Origin: Novipirellula artificiosorum | GTDB taxonomy: Bacteria; Planctomycetota; Planctomycetia; Pirellulales; Pirellulaceae | Assembly (NCBI RefSeq): GCF_007860135.1 | Contig: NZ_SJPV01000002.1 | Location: 1-64,000, forward strand | DNA: 64,000 nt | Reading direction: 5' to 3' | Shown here: positions 25,883-33,172 of the stretch, one piece after another | Layout of the letters: each line of letters begins with the position of its first letter | Position numbering within the stretch: position 1 is the first letter of the stretch | The notes under the pieces: generated by a model | The model's input: the letters and a program-made list of their open reading frames with translations, nothing else | Database searches by the model: none | What the model was told of the DNA's origin: nothing | Made by a program: the position numbers and the translations under genes

Positions 25883-27877
25883 GTGACTGAAGGAATGAAA
25901 ACTGGTGTGTTTTGGGCCGCGGCTGTGGTAATGCTTGGCATTGCTGTGATCGTTGCATGGCCTCCATCCAACGAGAACGAAACGGCGACGATTATTGGCA
26001 AACCGTTGTTCGGCGATTTTAAAGATCCTCTGAACGCGGCAAGCATGAAAATCGTTACGTTCGATGAATTGCAAGGAACGCTCGATTCCTTTGAGGTGCG
26101 AAAAGATCGACAAACGGGACTTTGGACGATCCCGTCACGCAAAGGCTACCCCGCCGATGCCGTGGATCAAATGAAGGAGGCGGCGAACGCACTTGTCGAC
26201 CTGAAGGTCCTCGACATTCAAACGGAAAACGCTGAGGATCACGATGATCTCGGTGTTGTCGAGCCGTCACTCGAAGACCTTGAAGTGGGTGACGACGGGG
26301 TCGGCCGGCTGGTGACGCTGAAGGACGATGCGCAGGCCACCTTGGCGGCATTGATCATCGGCGACAAAACCAAAGACGATCCAACCATGGTTTACGTTCG
26401 TCGCCCAGGCCAAGATCCTGTCTACGTGGTGAAGCTGGACGAAACGCCGCTGAACACTCGATTCCAAGATTGGATCGAGGAAGATCTGTTGCAACTGAGC
26501 AGCATCGATATCGACTCGATGGAGATCAAAGATTACAGCGCGCTGTTGGGGCAGGGGGGCCAGATTTCACTGAATCGCAACTACACCGCCGAAGTTGAAA
26601 TGGACGGCTCGGAGTGGAAATTGGCAAAGCTTCAGGAATATGCCAGCGACGATCCGATGGGCGATCCGACACCCGTTGTGCTCGGTTTGGACGAAGAACT
26701 GAATGCGTCGAAGTTGAACGATATGAAGAACGCTCTCGATGATCTGAAGATTGTCGATGTCGTTCGTAAGCCCGAAGGAATGAGTGAGAATCTGCGTGCG
26801 GATAAGGAGTTGATTTCCGATGACGACGCGCTGCAATCACTTGCTCGGCGCGGTTTCTACCCCGTGCCTGCGGGCCCTAATGGCGAAATCGAGGTGCTGT
26901 CGGCCAACGGTGAGTTAACCGTCTCGCTGAAGGACGGCGTCCAGTACATCATGCGGTTCGGAAACGTTTCGGGTGTGACGAGCGAGCAGGATCAACTGGC
27001 AACCGAAGGCGAAGAGAATGACGCGACCGGCGGCGTGAACCGATATTTGTTGGTGACCACCCAAGTCGACGAAGGAACGTTTCCTGCCCCCGAATTGACC
27101 GCTGTCCCTCAAACACTCGAGGAACTTGAGGCCTTATTGGGTGGCGAAGAAGGCGATCAAGGGGGCGCAGACGAAGCCGAGGCCGTCGAGGTGTCGGAAC
27201 CAACGTCCAGCGAAGACTCGGAAATGACCAGCGAAGAGCCTGCCGCTTCGGAAGAACCTGCCGCTTCGGAGGAGCCTGCCGCTTCGGAAGAACCTGCTAG
27301 CTCGGAAGAGCCTGCCGCTTCGGAAGAACCTGCTAGCTCGGAAGAGCCCCCGGCGGAGTCAGGTGAAACCGAACTCGAAGCGAGTGGAGAAACCACCGGG
27401 CAAGGGGAAGCACAAGAGGAGAGCCAGGTGGAACAGGAAGGAGAAGTCGGTGGCGAGCAAGATGGCGAAGCCGACGATGCGCCGGCTGAAAGTCAAGCTG
27501 CGATGGAAGTAGCGGACACGGCTGCGGAAAGTCAGTCGGAAGCGTCGGAGCAAGCCGAGCCTGCCGACGAGCAATTGACCGAAGAGGAGCAGCTCGAGCG
27601 ATTGCAGTCGGAGCAAGAGAAGATCACCAAGGAGAATCAACGGAAACTTGACGAGCGAAACGACAACCTCGAGGCAGCTCGACGGAAGGTTCGCGAGTTG
27701 AACGCTCGGTTCGCCGATTGGTATTACGTGATTCCGGAAGACACTTACCGCAAATTGCGGATCAAACGAGAGGAATTGGTTCAAGCGGCTAACGCCGACG
27801 AAGGACAACCGCAAGGTGGGCCAGCCGGTGCGGGTGGAATGCCTCAGTTCAACTTCCCCGGAATGCCGGGGCAGTGA
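25883..27877 (+). CDS. DUF4340 protein, third gene of the Gld-like transporter operon
   Basis: A 664-residue membrane-anchored protein: an N-terminal hydrophobic helix (TGVFWAAAVVMLGIAVIVAW) followed by a repeated DUF4340 region (residues 40-420; TGLWTIPSRKGYPADAVDQM, LIIGDKTKDDPTMVYVRRPG, WIEEDLLQLSSIDIDSMEIK). These proteins regularly accompany GldG in non-gliding bacteria and probably sit beside it in the periplasm. Residues 430-600 are an extremely acidic low-complexity segment that includes six EEPA-AS/SS hexapeptides, then a coiled-coil-like stretch, the motif FADWYYVIPEDTYRKLR and a Gly/Pro-rich tail. Function unknown. Confidence 0.85.
   Translation: MTEGMKTGVFWAAAVVMLGIAVIVAWPPSNENETATIIGKPLFGDFKDPLNAASMKIVTFDELQGTLDSFEVRKDRQTGLWTIPSRKGYPADAVDQMKEAANALVDLKVLDIQTENAEDHDDLGVVEPSLEDLEVGDDGVGRLVTLKDDAQATLAALIIGDKTKDDPTMVYVRRPGQDPVYVVKLDETPLNTRFQDWIEEDLLQLSSIDIDSMEIKDYSALLGQGGQISLNRNYTAEVEMDGSEWKLAKLQEYASDDPMGDPTPVVLGLDEELNASKLNDMKNALDDLKIVDVVRKPEGMSENLRADKELISDDDALQSLARRGFYPVPAGPNGEIEVLSANGELTVSLKDGVQYIMRFGNVSGVTSEQDQLATEGEENDATGGVNRYLLVTTQVDEGTFPAPELTAVPQTLEELEALLGGEEGDQGGADEAEAVEVSEPTSSEDSEMTSEEPAASEEPAASEEPAASEEPASSEEPAASEEPASSEEPPAESGETELEASGETTGQGEAQEESQVEQEGEVGGEQDGEADDAPAESQAAMEVADTAAESQSEASEQAEPADEQLTEEEQLERLQSEQEKITKENQRKLDERNDNLEAARRKVRELNARFADWYYVIPEDTYRKLRIKREELVQAANADEGQPQGGPAGAGGMPQFNFPGMPGQ
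27233..27340 (+). repeat. 18-bp tandem repeat inside the DUF4340 gene
   Basis: Six consecutive 18-base units encode EEPAAS or EEPASS, then the sequence degenerates into EEPPAE. The units differ at only a few positions, so recent slippage is likely. The frame is preserved because each unit is six codons. The likely protein result is a variable-length acidic, proline-rich spacer. Confidence 0.9.
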
Positions 27878-28088
27878 TCGCGATCGGATCTCCTGCCGCC
27901 TGATCGTTGGGGCTCCAGCCCGGGTCGCCAAATTGACGAGCACATTCACCGTCGCAGGACGGTGGATGGCTTTGGGTACCCGAAAGGTCGAGCTCCAACT
28001 TGGCTGACTTGCATGGCGCTGCTATCCTACGCCCTTCATTTCTATGGCGTATCGGTAGCAATTGCCGAATTGAATGCAGGAGACGAAG

Positions 28089-28472
28089 GTGAACGGCCCC
28101 GATTTTAGTAAGAGTGATTTGATTCCCGTGATCGCCCAAGATGAGGCGAGTGGCGACGTCTTGATGTTGGCCTACATGAACGAGGAAGCGTACGCTGAGA
28201 CGCTCAAAACGGGACGTGTCTGTTACTTCAGCCGAAGTCGAAGTCGTTTGTGGCGGAAAGGCGAAGAAAGCGGCAACGTGCAAGAAGTCAAATCAATCTA
28301 TTTTGATTGTGATGCGGACACGCTGCTGATCAAAGTCAACCAAATCGGCGGTGCTGCATGCCACGAAGGCTACCGAAGTTGCTTTTTCCGCCAATTGGTC
28401 CCCGGTCAAGCCGAGCCCAGGGTCGTAGGCGAACGCGTATTTGATCCGAAAGAAGTTTACAAGCAGAAGTAG
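28089..28472 (+). CDS. hisI: Phosphoribosyl-AMP cyclohydrolase
   Basis: HisI opens the adenine ring of phosphoribosyl-AMP in histidine synthesis, in the cytoplasm. The core matches the family: [20 protein letters not shown], then [20 protein letters not shown] and the metal site FDCDAD with [11 protein letters not shown]. The length (127 residues from the GTG) is that of the single-domain HisI; the HisE pyrophosphohydrolase domain is absent. An ATG at 28074 is in frame, but the GTG at 28089 has AGGAG at good spacing and is preferred. hisG lies about 220 bases downstream on the same strand. Confidence 0.95.
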   Translation: MNGPDFSKSDLIPVIAQDEASGDVLMLAYMNEEAYAETLKTGRVCYFSRSRSRLWRKGEESGNVQEVKSIYFDCDADTLLIKVNQIGGAACHEGYRSCFFRQLVPGQAEPRVVGERVFDPKEVYKQK

Positions 28473-28567
28473 AACAGCTTGAGTTCCCGGTTCAGGGTGT
28501 GTTCGGTGATTCCGTGGCTTTCGGCCAGTCTCGAGCATTTTGCAGAATGCCGTAGGCTGCGTGTTTC

Positions 28568-28625
28568 GTGGCTGTGGCTTCCAACCGCAGCGTTCTTCTC
28601 AACTGGGGCTGGAAGCCCCAGCCAC
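28568..28625. repeat. Hairpin repeat between hisI and hisG
   Basis: Arms GTGGCTGTGGCTTCC (28568-28582) and GGAAGCCCCAGCCAC (28611-28625) pair with one mismatch. A second small stem (TGGGGCT/AGCCCCA) overlaps the right arm. No T-tract follows, so it looks more like a dispersed palindromic element or mRNA stabiliser than a terminator. Confidence 0.6.
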
Positions 28626-28696
28626 ATCAATAATAAGAATGCTCTAAAGCAGCCCAACAACTGACAATCCAACCATACAGAAAGGTGAAACAGATT

Positions 28697-29578
28697 ATGG
28701 CCGGCAACAATGTTCTTAAGCTGGGGATCCCTGCGGGAAGTTTGCAACAGTCCACTGCGGAGTTGTTTGAACGAGCGGGATACAACATCAAGTTTTCCTC
28801 GCGGTCGTACTACCCAACCATCGATGATGGCGAGATCGAATGCCTGTTGATTCGTGCACAGGAAATGGCTCGCTATGTCGAACAAGGTGTGTTGGATGCT
28901 GGAATCACCGGCCTCGATTGGATCCTGGAAAATGAAGCCGATGTTCTTGAAGTTTGCGAATTGGTCTTTTCGAAAGTCAGCCGTCGACCGGTGCGGTGGG
29001 TACTGTGTGTTCCCAATGATTCCCCCGTTAAGTCTGTCAAGGACCTGGCGGGTAAGCGGATCGCTACAGAAGCCGTAGGGTTGACCAAGCGTTACTTGGA
29101 AAAACATGGCGTCGAGGCTCGGGTCGAGTTTTCATGGGGCGCGACCGAGGTCAAGCCACCGAAGTTGGCAGACGCGATTGTTGAAGTCACCGAAACGGGG
29201 AGCTCTCTGCGAGCCAATGACCTTCGGATCGTGGACGAGGTGATGCAAAGTACGACTCGGTTGATCGCCAATCGAGATGCATATCAGGATGAGTGGAAAA
29301 AGAATAAACTGGAGAATATTTCGCTGATGTTGTCTGCCTGCCTGAATGCCGAGGGAAAGGTGGGATTGATGATGAACGTCGCCAAGGAGAACCTCGACGA
29401 GGTCTTGGCGATCCTGCCGGCATTGCAAAAGCCGACCATCTCTGCGCTGTCGAGTCCCGATTGGGTCGACGTGATCACGATTGTCGAGGAATCGGTGGTC
29501 CGGAATATCATTCCACAACTGAAATTGATGGGGGCGACGGGGATTGTTGAGTATCCAATCAACAAGCTCATCGACTAG
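28697..29578 (+). CDS. hisG: ATP phosphoribosyltransferase (long form)
   Basis: HisG condenses ATP with PRPP, the committed step of histidine synthesis. The 293-residue length marks the long form with a C-terminal ACT-like regulatory domain that binds histidine. It opens with [20 protein letters not shown], then [33 protein letters not shown] and the PRPP loop [15 protein letters not shown]. The regulatory domain carries [15 protein letters not shown] and ends [18 protein letters not shown]. An upstream GTG (28685) is possible, but the ATG at 28697 has AAGGTG at better spacing. The TAG stop codon overlaps the TA target duplication of a MITE; the stop would be restored on either side of the insertion. 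Confidence 0.95.
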   Translation: MAGNNVLKLGIPAGSLQQSTAELFERAGYNIKFSSRSYYPTIDDGEIECLLIRAQEMARYVEQGVLDAGITGLDWILENEADVLEVCELVFSKVSRRPVRWVLCVPNDSPVKSVKDLAGKRIATEAVGLTKRYLEKHGVEARVEFSWGATEVKPPKLADAIVEVTETGSSLRANDLRIVDEVMQSTTRLIANRDAYQDEWKKNKLENISLMLSACLNAEGKVGLMMNVAKENLDEVLAILPALQKPTISALSSPDWVDVITIVEESVVRNIIPQLKLMGATGIVEYPINKLID

Positions 29579-29701
29579 TGGACCGTCAAGGTTAAAACGG
29601 CGAGTTGGGACGTAGTGGACTTCGTCGGAAGTCCCTGAGCACATTTGAGTTACGGATTTCTGGCGAAATCCACTGCCCTAGATTTCATGCTGACGGTCCA
29701 C
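29578..29701. mobile_element. MITE copy A (TA target, GTGGACCGTCA ends)
   Basis: A 124-bp non-coding element between two TA dinucleotides, with terminal inverted repeats GTGGACCGTCA. Its interior contains a second inverted pair (AGTGGACTTCG/AGTGGATTTCG on opposite strands), so the whole element folds as a long imperfect hairpin. TA duplication suggests mobilisation by an IS630/Tc1-mariner-type transposase; none is encoded in the window. Further copies lie at 50839-50963 and 54275-54399. Confidence 0.85.
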
Positions 29702-29703
29702 TA

Positions 29704-29718
29704 GAGTTGGCGCAACTC
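29704..29718 (+). terminator. Hairpin after hisG, displaced by the MITE
   Basis: GAGTTG-GCG-CAACTC forms a perfect six-base-pair stem. Before the MITE inserted it would have followed the hisG stop codon directly. There is no T-tract, so it may only protect the mRNA end or act as a weak terminator. Confidence 0.35.
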
Positions 29719-29863
29719 TCTGTATCACAGGGTGTTACGTGTAGCTTATCTGTTTGCGTGAATGGTCCGCCCTCGATTTTCCTGCGTGAATCGGCGAGGC
29801 CTTTGCCGAACTCGTTATCGCCGTATCGATTTTGTTTTGCCAACAATCGTTCAACTCGATAGA

Positions 29864-31777
29864 ATGCGAGAGATGGCTTCACCCTACCTTTCATCCCCAC
29901 CCGTTTGTTTTGTCGCTTTGTTGGCGGCGAGCTTGCTTGCGCTTCCCCCTAGTCAATCTCGCGGCGAGGATGCTTTGTCGCGCGATCACTATGGGGAGCA
30001 GGTCGTGCCGTTTTTGAATTCCTACTGTATCGATTGTCACAGCGGTGATTCGGCCGAAGGGGGTGTTGCCCTTGACCTTTTGATCGATTCCCCAAATGTC
30101 CAACGGGATTACGAGTTGTGGGAAAAGATCATTCGGTTGGTTGAGGAGCATCAGATGCCGCCGGCGGACGAGCTGCAGCCGACTGCGGACGAGATCGTCA
30201 ACGTTACAGCGGCGATTGAAACGGAGTTGGCTACGTTTGACTGTACGGTGGCCCGACATCCGGGCCGCGTTACGATTCGCCGTTTGAACAAGGCCGAATA
30301 CGACAACACGGTTCGGGATCTTACGGGATTGGATCTGCATCTGGCCGACGGCTTCCCATCCGATGATGTTGGAAATGGCTTCGACAATATCGCCGATGTT
30401 CTGACGATTCCGCCAATCTTACTTGAGAAGTATTTAGATGCGGCTGTCACGATCGCAAGTCAACTGAGCGAGAACGAGGATGCGAAAAAGCGAGCGTTTC
30501 CGCACGAGCCAGCGAATCCCGAACAGCGCGTTGAGGTTGCAAGACGCAACGCACGGCAGTTTGCACAGCGGGCTTATCGCCGACCGCTAAGTCAAGAAGA
30601 AGACGACCGATTGTTTCAGATCATGCGTGACGCGTATGAGAGCGGCAGTCCTCTCGATGAGGTCTTTGAAACGGTTGTGACGGCGGTTTTGGTCAACCCA
30701 AACTTCTTGTTCCGTGTTGAACAGGATCCGGATGTGGAGGATTTGGATGGCATCCGCGAACTCAGTGGATACGAGCTCGCATCGCGTCTTTCCTACTTCC
30801 TTTGGAGTAGCATGCCTGATCAGCGACTGTTCGATTTGGCTGCCTCTGGGGAACTTCGCAACCAGGAAACGCTTCGCTCGGAAGTGGATCGAATGTTGGC
30901 GGATCCAAAGTCGCGTGCTTTAGTCGATAACTTTGCCGGGCAATGGCTACAACTTCGCGATGTGGCGCGCCTTAACCCGGATCCCGATTTATTTCCCGAG
31001 TTTGACGGGGAACTTCGCTCAGCGATGCGCCGCGAGACCGAGATCTTGTTTGAGACCATTGTCAAGGAAGATCGCAGTGTGCTGGAGTTCCTCGAAGCCG
31101 ACTACACGTTTGTGAATCAGCGGCTCGCACGCCACTATGGAATCTCAAACGTTTCCGGTGACCAGTTCCAGCGAGTGACGCTGCCGGATCGCCGGCGCGG
31201 TGTGTTAACGCATGCGAGCATTCTAATGTTGACGTCAAATCCGACGCGAACCTCACCGGTCAAACGGGGGAAATGGATTTTAGACAATATCTTGGATGAA
31301 CCCCCTCCGCCGCCACCGCCGAATGTTCCTGAATTGGAAGCGGGTGACGAGACGCTTGGTTCGCTGCGGGAAAAAATGGAGCAACATCGAGCGAACGAGG
31401 CGTGCGCCGTCTGTCATCGAAAGATGGATGCACTGGGTTTTGGTCTCGAGAACTTTAACGCAATCGGTGGCTGGCGAGACCTTGACGGGCGCTACACGAT
31501 TGACGCATCGGGAGAATTACCGGGTGGCAAATCGTTCGCGGGTGCGTCCGAATTGATCGGAATTCTGGCGGCTGAAAAACGCGATGCCTTCTGTAGGTGT
31601 TTGGCTGGAAAATTGTTGACCTACGCACTTGGACGCGGACTCGATTCCTACGATCGGTGCGTCGTCAAGGATGCCGTCAAGACTCTGGCTGAGAATGACT
31701 ATCGTTTTAGTTCGTTGGTAGCGGCTATCGTTTCCAGCGATCCCTTTACCCTTCGCGAGGCGAGGAGCGAACCATGA
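29864..31777 (+). CDS. DUF1592-family protein with N-terminal cytochrome c-like domain
   Basis: An exported planctomycete-specific protein of about 637 residues. After a signal peptide (SSPPVCFVALLAASLLALPP) comes a haem site in YCIDCHSGD (PSCyt1/planctomycete cytochrome c domain). DUF1587 (RVTIRRLNKAEYDNTVRDLT), DUF1595 (RRNARQFAQRAYRRPLSQEE), DUF1592 (ELSGYELASRLSYFLWSSMP), DUF1588 (VLTHASILMLTSNPTRTSPV, with CAVCHRKMDALGFGLEN) and DUF1585 at the end follow in the canonical order. Members always pair with a DUF1552 protein, here overlapping by four bases. The role is unknown but presumed redox-linked carbohydrate processing in the periplasm. The ATG at 29873 is an alternative start. Confidence 0.9.
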   Translation: MREMASPYLSSPPVCFVALLAASLLALPPSQSRGEDALSRDHYGEQVVPFLNSYCIDCHSGDSAEGGVALDLLIDSPNVQRDYELWEKIIRLVEEHQMPPADELQPTADEIVNVTAAIETELATFDCTVARHPGRVTIRRLNKAEYDNTVRDLTGLDLHLADGFPSDDVGNGFDNIADVLTIPPILLEKYLDAAVTIASQLSENEDAKKRAFPHEPANPEQRVEVARRNARQFAQRAYRRPLSQEEDDRLFQIMRDAYESGSPLDEVFETVVTAVLVNPNFLFRVEQDPDVEDLDGIRELSGYELASRLSYFLWSSMPDQRLFDLAASGELRNQETLRSEVDRMLADPKSRALVDNFAGQWLQLRDVARLNPDPDLFPEFDGELRSAMRRETEILFETIVKEDRSVLEFLEADYTFVNQRLARHYGISNVSGDQFQRVTLPDRRRGVLTHASILMLTSNPTRTSPVKRGKWILDNILDEPPPPPPPNVPELEAGDETLGSLREKMEQHRANEACAVCHRKMDALGFGLENFNAIGGWRDLDGRYTIDASGELPGGKSFAGASELIGILAAEKRDAFCRCLAGKLLTYALGRGLDSYDRCVVKDAVKTLAENDYRFSSLVAAIVSSDPFTLREARSEP

Positions 31778-33123
31778 CGATCCAAATAAGCAGATTGACG
31801 CGGCGAACAGTGCTGCGCGGCCTTGGTGTCTCTCTGGCACTCCCTTTTCTTGAATCCATCATGCCTCGGTCGGTGGCGGCATCCGCTGTGACGGTCCCAC
31901 GTCGGATGGCTTTTTTGTTTGTACCCAATGGAGTGCATCTTCCGGATTGGACTCCGAAACGTCTGGGGTATGGTTACGATTTACCACACATCCTGTCTCC
32001 CCTTTCACGTCTTCGCGACGACGTGACGGTGTTGAGTGGCTTGACGCACGATAAGGGACGCAGCAACGGTGATGGTCCCGGCGATCATGCGAGAAGTGCG
32101 TCGGTCTTCTTAACCGGAGCTCAGCCGCGGAAGACCGATGGTTCCGATATCCGGTCAGGCGTTTCGGTCGACCAGGTTGCGGCTCAAGCGACTCGTGGGG
32201 CCACTCGATTTGCTTCGTTGGAATTAGGTTGTGAGCCGGGACGCGGGGCCGGGGGATGCGACAGCGGCTATAGCTGCGCCTACTCGTCGAACGTTTCATG
32301 GTCCGCGGAATCCACGCCGGTTGGGAAGGAAACGAACCCAAAGTTTGTTTTTCAGCGATTGTTCGGAGACGGGACACCGCTTGATCAAGACAAAGACGCG
32401 TTACGGCGCCATGCCTTAAAGAAGAGCGTTCTTGATTTCGTCGCCGATGATGCAAAGCGATTGCAGAATCAACTCGGTCGTAACGATCAGCAGAAATTGG
32501 ATGAGTTTTTGAACGGAGTTCGCGAAGTCGAACGGCGGATTGAACGGACCGATGACGAGCCTAAAGTTTCCGTTGATTTCGATTATCCCATTCCAAGGGG
32601 AACGCCCAATGATTACGCGGAGCATATTCGATTGTTGTGTGACATGATCGTTTTGGCTTTTCAAACCGATCGCACCAGGATTTCAACCTTCATGCTCGCA
32701 AACGCGGGCAGCAATCGAAGCTATCGACACATCGACGTTCCCGAGGGGCATCACAATTTATCCCACCACGGCGGTGATGCTGCGAAGCACGCAAAAATCC
32801 GCGAGATCAACCGTTTTCACGTCAATCAGTTCGCGTATTTGATCGAAAAGTTGAAGTCCATACCCGAAGCCGACGGTAACTTATTGGACCATTCGATGAT
32901 CTGCTATGGTAGTGCGATCAGTGACGGGAATCGCCATAACAACGAGAACCTGCCCGTTTTGCTTGCCGGTGGTGGCGGTGGAACGATTGATGCAGGTCGG
33001 CACGTTCAAGTGGCTCCCGAAACGCCGATGTGCAACTTGTTCATGGCCATGTTGGACCGTTTTGGAACGCCAGTTGATTTTTTCGGTGACAGTACGGGGG
33101 CGTTGTCGGGGCTGCAAATCTAA
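31774..33123 (+). CDS. DUF1552 protein with Tat-type signal
   Basis: A 449-residue protein that starts in the ATGA overlap with the DUF1592 gene. A twin-arginine-type leader (LTRRTVLRGLGVSLALPFLE) suggests export of a folded, cofactor-containing protein. The family core includes RMAFLFVPNGVHLPDW, VLSGLTHDKGR, DGPGDHARSASVFLTG, the ANAGSNRSYRHIDVPEGHH segment and MICYGSAISDGNRHN. DUF1552 proteins resemble the sulfatase/alkaline-phosphatase-like DUF1501 group, but no activity is known. The translational coupling and constant co-occurrence argue for a complex or shared substrate with the DUF1592 partner. Confidence 0.92.
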   Translation: MTIQISRLTRRTVLRGLGVSLALPFLESIMPRSVAASAVTVPRRMAFLFVPNGVHLPDWTPKRLGYGYDLPHILSPLSRLRDDVTVLSGLTHDKGRSNGDGPGDHARSASVFLTGAQPRKTDGSDIRSGVSVDQVAAQATRGATRFASLELGCEPGRGAGGCDSGYSCAYSSNVSWSAESTPVGKETNPKFVFQRLFGDGTPLDQDKDALRRHALKKSVLDFVADDAKRLQNQLGRNDQQKLDEFLNGVREVERRIERTDDEPKVSVDFDYPIPRGTPNDYAEHIRLLCDMIVLAFQTDRTRISTFMLANAGSNRSYRHIDVPEGHHNLSHHGGDAAKHAKIREINRFHVNQFAYLIEKLKSIPEADGNLLDHSMICYGSAISDGNRHNNENLPVLLAGGGGGTIDAGRHVQVAPETPMCNLFMAMLDRFGTPVDFFGDSTGALSGLQI

Positions 33124-33172
33124 AACCTTGATGGGGAGTCACGATTTCCAAGTCTCTTGTTGGGGAACAGGG

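Noticed and set aside
27233-27340. Short regularly spaced repeats, considered as a CRISPR array
   Set aside because: The units are contiguous without spacers, 18 bases long and in frame in a coding region, so they are a low-complexity coding repeat.
32906-33172. Extended N-terminus of the HEAT-repeat protein
   Set aside because: It overlaps the end of the DUF1552 gene, and a signal peptide begins only at the ATG at 33173.
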